From contig JALNXT010000028.1 of NCBI GenBank assembly GCA_023230245.1, positions 1-9,715 of the forward strand: a stretch of 9,715 bases of DNA, written 5' to 3'. A program made the position numbers and the translations under genes. The DNA comes from Candidatus Cloacimonadota bacterium (lineage in GTDB: Bacteria > Cloacimonadota > Cloacimonadia > Cloacimonadales > Cloacimonadaceae). The notes under the pieces are model-generated. The model saw only the letters and a list, made by a program, of their open reading frames with translations. It searched no databases and was not told the DNA's origin. Below, in pieces: positions 6,382-9,715 of this stretch. Each line of letters begins with the position of its first letter. The first letter of the stretch is position 1.

Positions 6382-7236
6382 TCAGCTAAGTTCGCGGGTG
6401 TTATAGAGCCAGGAACCTAGCAAAAAGAAGACTGCGCTGAGGATTACACGTTGCAGGGTATAAGCATCCAACAAGTATTTCCATCTGCCTTCAACCGCAG
6501 CACTAAAGACTCCTAAGTCTTTCAAGTAAAGGCTAAGATCCATATTGAGTTGCACGGTGGAAAGCTTAACAATATAGCTAATCAGCGAAGGTATTTGGAG
6601 ATTGGCGGTGTAATTCAGGATGCCGATTGCTATTTGAATCGCCAGAATGGTCAAGGTGCCCATCACAAAAGAGCGCCGCTTAAATAGCCCGGCAAACATC
6701 CAATACAGCGAACTGATAAACAACACAGTAAAGCATGATTGCACAAAGGTTTGTGCCCACGCAACGATGCCGAAGTACATGTGTGCGCCAGAGTTGATAT
6801 TAAAGAATACCGAAAGCACCATGCTATTTACAAAGCTGACGATTGCCAGGAGCAGCATCGTTCCCAGGGTCATAAACAAGTATTTGGCAGCGATGATCTT
6901 AGGCATGGAAACTGGCTGCGAGAGATGTAGGATTTCGCACTTTCGTTTATATCCACCGTTGATCAGGCTATCGGCGAGAATGATGGAACTAATCATCGCT
7001 ATAAAGCCTAATCCAATCACAAAACTTGCAGAAGAAGAGAACAGATAAAGCTCTTTCATGTTTGGCGGCATATTTAAAGTGGAAAAAACTGCAACCATCT
7101 TGTTGCCTTTGATGAGGTTAATGAGGAATCCCAGAATCCCGATGCCGTAAAATCCACAGATAAACCATAAGGGGATCAGGAAAGTATGTCTGTTGGTTTG
7201 CCATTCTTTCTTTAATAAACCTTTTAGCTGTTTCAT
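6382..7236 (-). CDS. ABC-2 type transporter permease
   Basis: 284-residue integral membrane protein, the membrane partner of the ATPase encoded just upstream. About six hydrophobic segments can be seen, near residues 19-41, 70-92, 118-143, 155-183, 190-212 and 262-281. The basic N-terminus 'LLKKEWQTNRHTFL' is typical of ABC-2 permeases of the YtrC/YtrD or bacitracin/lantibiotic-export class. The start overlaps the ATPase stop (TGATG) and has GGAGG a few bases ahead, so translation is coupled. Substrate unknown. Relatives with a GntR repressor of YtrA type are associated with cell-envelope stress and antimicrobial peptides in Firmicutes; carrying that over here is inference. The operon terminator follows within about 20 bases. 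Confidence 0.85.
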   Translation of the reverse strand: MKQLKGLLKKEWQTNRHTFLIPLWFICGFYGIGILGFLINLIKGNKMVAVFSTLNMPPNMKELYLFSSSASFVIGLGFIAMISSIILADSLINGGYKRKCEILHLSQPVSMPKIIAAKYLFMTLGTMLLLAIVSFVNSMVLSVFFNINSGAHMYFGIVAWAQTFVQSCFTVLFISSLYWMFAGLFKRRSFVMGTLTILAIQIAIGILNYTANLQIPSLISYIVKLSTVQLNMDLSLYLKDLGVFSAAVEGRWKYLLDAYTLQRVILSAVFFLLGSWLYNTRELS

Positions 7237-8081
7237 CAGTTACCTCCCACTACGGCAAGGAAAATGTCGGCAAGATTAGGCCGGCTATAAGTGGCGTCTT
7301 TAATCTCTACCGTGGAGGGCAGCACTGCACTTATAAAACCAAGGGTTTTGGAGATGAGTTTGGGTTGGAGTGCATCAAGTTCTGCTGCACGGTCAATAGG
7401 CAGAGTAATAATATGAAAGCGAGCTTTGAGGGATTCCACATCTTCGTGTAAGAGGATGCTACCGTTGTCGATAATGATGATTTCCTGAAGCATATCTTCC
7501 ACTTCTTCCACTTCATGTGTGGAGATGAGGATGCTCTTGGTCTCGTCGAAGAACTCACCTAAAATGATGTTAAAGAATTCTTTACGATAGGCAATGTCCA
7601 AGCCTAAGGTCGGCTCGTCCAGCAGCAGAAAGTTTACATCCAAAGAAAGGGTGATGAGCAGATAGAGCTTGGTCTTCATGCCTTTGGAGAGCTTGCTTAC
7701 CTTCTTGTTAATGGGTAAGTTGCTGATGCTGAATAGCTTTTCGGCAAGGGTATCGTTCCAGCGAGGATTCACGTTTTTGATGTAATCCATAGTCTGTTTC
7801 ACCGTGAGGCGATCATCAAGTCCGCTCACATCCGGTATGAAGGCAACTTGTTCGAAAACGCGGTGATCACGATGGTGGATGATGTTTTCGTTCAGTACCA
7901 CATCGCCATCGTGTGATAAAAAACCGAGCATACAGCGCATGAGAGTGGATTTACCTGCGCCGTTCTTGCCGAGTAAACCGATGATTTTGCCCGGATTAAG
8001 GGTTAAGTTTACGCTATCGAGCGCTTTGAACTTGCCGTAATGTTTGCTGACATTGCGTATTTCGTAACTGGGACTATTCAT
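7236..8081 (-). CDS. ABC transporter ATP-binding protein (YtrB-like)
   Basis: 281 residues from the ATG at 8081 (MNSPSYEI), which has GGAGG 5 bases upstream. An in-frame ATG four codons earlier overlaps that site and is not preferred. Motifs are Walker A GKNGAGKS (38-45), a Q-loop region reading VAFIPD (about 79-84, Asp where Gln or Glu is common), signature LSKGM (131-135, a variant of LSGGQ), Walker B FLLLDE (151-156), D-loop LGLD (159-162) and switch His in STHE (189). A C-terminal extension of about 75 residues follows the nucleotide-binding fold. It energises the permease encoded next. The start ATG lies inside the last codons of the GntR gene (8-base overlap), which indicates coupled expression. 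Family assignment is firm; substrate is not known. Confidence 0.93.
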   Translation of the reverse strand: MNSPSYEIRNVSKHYGKFKALDSVNLTLNPGKIIGLLGKNGAGKSTLMRCMLGFLSHDGDVVLNENIIHHRDHRVFEQVAFIPDVSGLDDRLTVKQTMDYIKNVNPRWNDTLAEKLFSISNLPINKKVSKLSKGMKTKLYLLITLSLDVNFLLLDEPTLGLDIAYRKEFFNIILGEFFDETKSILISTHEVEEVEDMLQEIIIIDNGSILLHEDVESLKARFHIITLPIDRAAELDALQPKLISKTLGFISAVLPSTVEIKDATYSRPNLADIFLAVVGGN

Positions 8082-8448
8082 TGTTACCTCCATAAATGGT
8101 GTCTGTGAGTTCTATTATTTGCTGTTTGGGAATGTCGAGCTGCTGCGCCGAACGGATGATCGGCTCCAGAGTCTCACTAATAAAATCTTTGCTGCGCATC
8201 TTGATGATGAGCTGGCGAGCACCGGCGGCAACAAAGATGCCAAGTCCCCGCTTTTTGTATAGCACTCCTTCATCCACCAATGCACTAAGTGCGTTGCTAA
8301 CGGTGATGGGATTGAGGCTGTAGTCCCGTGCCATAGACCTAAGCGAAGGGATAGCCTCTTCATCGCTGAGAATACCGCTTAAGATGCGCTCTTCTATGTG
8401 TTTGCGCAATTGCAGGTATATTGGCGTTTCTTGGTTGAACATTGTCAT
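8074..8448 (-). CDS. GntR-family transcriptional regulator, YtrA subfamily
   Basis: 124 residues. The N-terminal winged helix-turn-helix spans about 8-77 (PIYLQLRKHIEERILSG..., then PSLRSMARDY.LNPITVSNAL..L...GVLYKKRG.GIFV). The short tail of about 45 residues is typical of the YtrA subfamily, which lacks a large ligand-binding domain. The start ATG at 8448 has AGAGG (8454-8458) 5 bases ahead; ATG two codons later is less well spaced. It is the first gene of the three-gene operon and overlaps the ATPase start. YtrA-type regulators usually repress their own ABC operon and respond to envelope-active compounds; this is expected here but not shown. Confidence in the family is high. Confidence 0.92.
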   Translation of the reverse strand: MTMFNQETPIYLQLRKHIEERILSGILSDEEAIPSLRSMARDYSLNPITVSNALSALVDEGVLYKKRGLGIFVAAGARQLIIKMRSKDFISETLEPIIRSAQQLDIPKQQIIELTDTIYGGNNE

Positions 8449-8482
8449 AAGAACCTCTTTGCATCGTTTTCGGTTCGCGATT

Positions 8483-8530
8483 ACCGTAACGGTGTTGTGG
8501 TCATGTAATACAGTGAGGCATATATGTCAA
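8483..8530 (-). promoter_or_regulatory. Promoter/operator region of the GntR-ABC operon
   Basis: On the minus strand a perfect TTGACA (8530-8525) lies about 80 bases ahead of the GntR start. A weak -10 (TACATG, 8507-8502) follows a 17-base spacer. Two inverted repeats are placed where a repressor could act: TGTA-A-TACA (8504-8512), overlapping the -10 region, and ACCGT-A-ACGGT (8483-8493), just downstream. Either could be the GntR operator; the sequence does not decide which. Confidence 0.5.
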
Positions 8531-8594
8531 GGGAAATCTTCATATTTAACAATAAACTGTGAATTGAACAGAAGAGTTGAGGGTTTTTATAAAG

Positions 8595-8809
8595 GGTCAC
8601 TGAAAACTTCAAATTGGCTCACTGAAAACTTCAAATGGCAAAATCGTGGGTAAAGTCGTTGTTCTCACTGAATGCATTTGGGTCACGACTTCTGCAAATT
8701 GGCTCATTGAAAACTTCAAATGGCTCACTGAAAACTTCAAGAAAGGGTCACCGAAAACTTCAAGGAAAGGTCACTGAAAACTTCAAGGAAAGGTCACTGA
8801 AAACTTCAA
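8595..8809. repeat. Degenerate 21-23 bp tandem array, seven clear copies
   Basis: Core TCACTGAAAACTTCAA begins at 8597, 8619, 8704, 8725, 8748, 8771 and 8794, with one base changed in the copies at 8704 and 8748. Neighbouring copies are 21-23 bases apart. The gap between copies 2 and 3 holds degraded units in about the same register (TCACTG at 8665, TCACGACTTCTGCAA at 8683). Each unit contains the dyad TGAA-AAC-TTCA, suited to a dimeric DNA-binding protein. Short frames that run through the array on the plus strand (SLKTS-type repeats) are by-products of the repeat. No transposase or replication gene lies nearby. Confidence 0.9.
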
Positions 8810-8848
8810 ATGGATATATGGGTCAACTGATCTCAATATGAAGATTCA

Positions 8849-8888
8849 GCATAAAAAACGTGGAGAGCACCGGGCGGTGTCTCCACGT
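8849..8888 (-). terminator. Strong hairpin with minus-strand T-run, orphan terminator
   Basis: Arms 8858-8866 and 8880-8888 form a perfect 9-bp stem, extended by CACCG/CGGTG after a single bulged G. Reading the minus strand, a TTTTTTAT tail follows directly. It is a textbook intrinsic terminator, but no supported minus-strand gene ends nearby; the closest ends at 9466. It may stop read-through towards the repeat array. Confidence 0.7.
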
Positions 8889-9058
8889 ATCGGAGGGCAT
8901 TCTATGTAGGGTCTGTAGACGATAGACAGTCTCTTTTATGCCTGATTTCTGTCAAGAAGCAACGCCTTGCCTTCTTTATCATATTGCAGAGAAAGGACTT
9001 GACCACGGATTCCACTGGTTCTGTGTAGGAACCATTAATCAACAGTCGGGTAACCGAG

Positions 9059-9064
9059 AAGGAG
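9059..9064 (+). promoter_or_regulatory. Ribosome binding site AAGGAG deciding the 9071 start
   Basis: A strong AAGGAG with 6-base spacing to the ATG at 9071. It supports this frame over the alternative plus-strand frame from 8938 and the minus-strand frame 8902-9132. Confidence 0.75.
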
Positions 9065-9070
9065 ATCAAG

Positions 9071-9388
9071 ATGACCAAGAAAAACAAGAATGGCAAGGAG
9101 CAGGCAGAGACATTGAAACTGGGAGTAGGCATGAAAGTAATCGAGATGGATAAGAGTGGCTACGATGAGCCGGATATGGTTTCAGATTGCTCGGATCAGG
9201 ATGATCCATTAGCCAATGCATACCACTATAAGAACTAGTGGAATCAGTTTCGCGGGCATTGGCTGCAGTCGGAGAATATGACGGTGGAAGAGATCAAGTT
9301 TAAGGCTGACGATGCTTGGGAGTGCGGAGACTATAAGGAAGTGATCAATCTGATGGCAGAGTTAATCTGCAGGCTGGAAAAGAAATAA
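9071..9388 (+). pseudogene. Small ORF interrupted by an in-frame TAG (55 + 49 codons)
   Basis: Starts at ATG 9071 behind a strong ribosome site. The first part (MTKKNKNGKEQAETLKLG...) is 55 residues, lysine-rich then acidic, and ends at TAG 9236-9238. The same frame continues without a stop for 49 more codons (WNQFRGHWLQSENMTVEEIK...LICRLEKK) to TAA at 9386-9388. The second part has coding-like residue use and an amphipathic acidic helix at its end. Three readings are possible: a recent nonsense mutation in a protein of about 105 residues; two small genes, with the second starting at ATG 9278 (36 residues, GGAG three bases ahead); or amber readthrough. I favour a broken gene or an intact 55-residue peptide with a remnant. 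No family recognised. Nothing in the window indicates general stop-codon recoding, since other genes end normally. Confidence 0.55.
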
Positions 9389-9465
9389 TAATCCAGTCTT
9401 ACGCTACAATCAATTACAGCCTATATCTAAACGTCTATAGGAAAGCGTTTTGTCTTTGTATGAGG

Positions 9466-9715
9466 TTACCTATAAATGTAACCCTTACACTTCTCTTTAA
9501 TTCGCTTAGATAATATAATGCCAGGAACGCCATATATTTGGTCAATTACCTGTTGCTGTGACATTCCATTTTTTAATAAACCATCAACAACTGCCTTTGC
9601 TACAGCATCAATACCAAATTGAGCAATAGCATTAGCTATTAATGTCATCACACCTAGAGCAGCAATACCTCCAAGAATTCCCCAAGGTCCCCCAAGTGTA
9701 GCGAGAGCAACGGTA
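9466..9715 (-). CDS. C-terminal part of an unrecognised Gly/Ala-rich protein, cut by right edge
   Basis: An open frame enters from the right edge on the minus strand and ends with TAA at 9468-9466. 82 residues are visible. The first 35 or so are hydrophobic and glycine-rich (ATLGGPWGILGGIAALG, then TLIANAIAQFG), like a membrane-inserting or hairpin helix. The rest is an amphipathic helical tail (VVDGLLKNGMSQQQVIDQIY...) ending in basic residues. An internal GTG/ATG at 9651/9646 could be taken as a start, but the coding pattern continues upstream without a break and no ribosome site is seen there, so it is treated as the end of a larger protein. The stop lies within a 6-bp hairpin (9464-9469 with 9478-9483) without a T-run. 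It is more AT-rich than the housekeeping genes. Function unknown. Confidence 0.6.
   Translation of the reverse strand, partial: TVALATLGGPWGILGGIAALGVMTLIANAIAQFGIDAVAKAVVDGLLKNGMSQQQVIDQIYGVPGIILSKRIKEKCKGYIYR

Noticed and set aside
8595..8809. CRISPR array
   Set aside because: Conserved core is only about 16 bases, the intervals are a few bases and themselves repeated, the period varies, and there are no cas genes.
8595..8809. Plasmid-type iteron replication origin
   Set aside because: Spacing would fit, but there is no replication initiator gene and the surroundings look chromosomal.
8384..8841. Plus-strand open frames with repeated SLKTS-type peptides
   Set aside because: The repetition comes from the DNA repeat, whose period varies (21-23) and breaks frame; no ribosome sites.
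8902..9153. Overlapping open frames 8902-9132 (minus) and 8938-9153 (plus)
   Set aside because: Neither has a ribosome site; the frame starting at 9071 has a strong one and coding-like composition.
9464..9483. Hairpin GGTTAC/GTAACC at the stop of the rightmost gene as a terminator
   Set aside because: Only a 6-bp stem and no T-run on either strand directly after it.

Overview
The window looks like a bacterial chromosome segment of moderate, slightly AT-rich composition. It has two conserved housekeeping genes at the left end and accessory material to the right. No rRNA, tRNA, CRISPR array or transposase gene was seen. The taxon cannot be fixed from this sequence alone. My best guess is an uncultured Gram-negative lineage such as Cloacimonadota. 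That rests only on a recollection that small proteins of the 'MKVSF...GK...YPTL' type occur there, so treat it as a weak inference.

Left (1-2735, minus strand): aspartokinase is followed one base later by methionyl-tRNA synthetase, which runs off the left edge. They form a two-gene operon linking the first step of the aspartate/methionine pathway to use of methionine in translation. A good terminator at 2671-2713 separates this operon from the gene upstream.

Middle (2737-6054): two small proteins of one unrecognised family (2737-3210 minus, 5611-6054 plus) flank two other orphans. These are an AT-rich three-helix membrane protein (3444-4241 minus) and a 197-residue protein with a helical, His/Pro-containing C-terminus (4725-5318 plus). 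The two family members are much diverged in protein sequence, yet they share a closely matching block of about 48 bp upstream: TTGCAACA, 10 bp, CTTTTGCAC, then a TATAAT-like/G-run segment. This is the most interesting signal in the window and could be a common promoter/operator for a dispersed gene family.

Right-middle (6055-8450): a gene-free stretch holds a mosaic of palindromic repeats. It is followed by a complete minus-strand operon: a YtrA-type GntR repressor, an ABC ATPase and an ABC-2 permease. The genes overlap, each has a good Shine-Dalgarno, and the operon ends in a strong intrinsic terminator at 6326-6360. A TTGACA box and two inverted repeats upstream suggest autoregulation.

Right (8530-9715): a degenerate 21-23 bp tandem array with dyad-symmetric units, a strong orphan hairpin and a small plus-strand ORF interrupted by one in-frame TAG. 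Last is the 3' end of a Gly/Ala-rich minus-strand gene that enters from the right edge.
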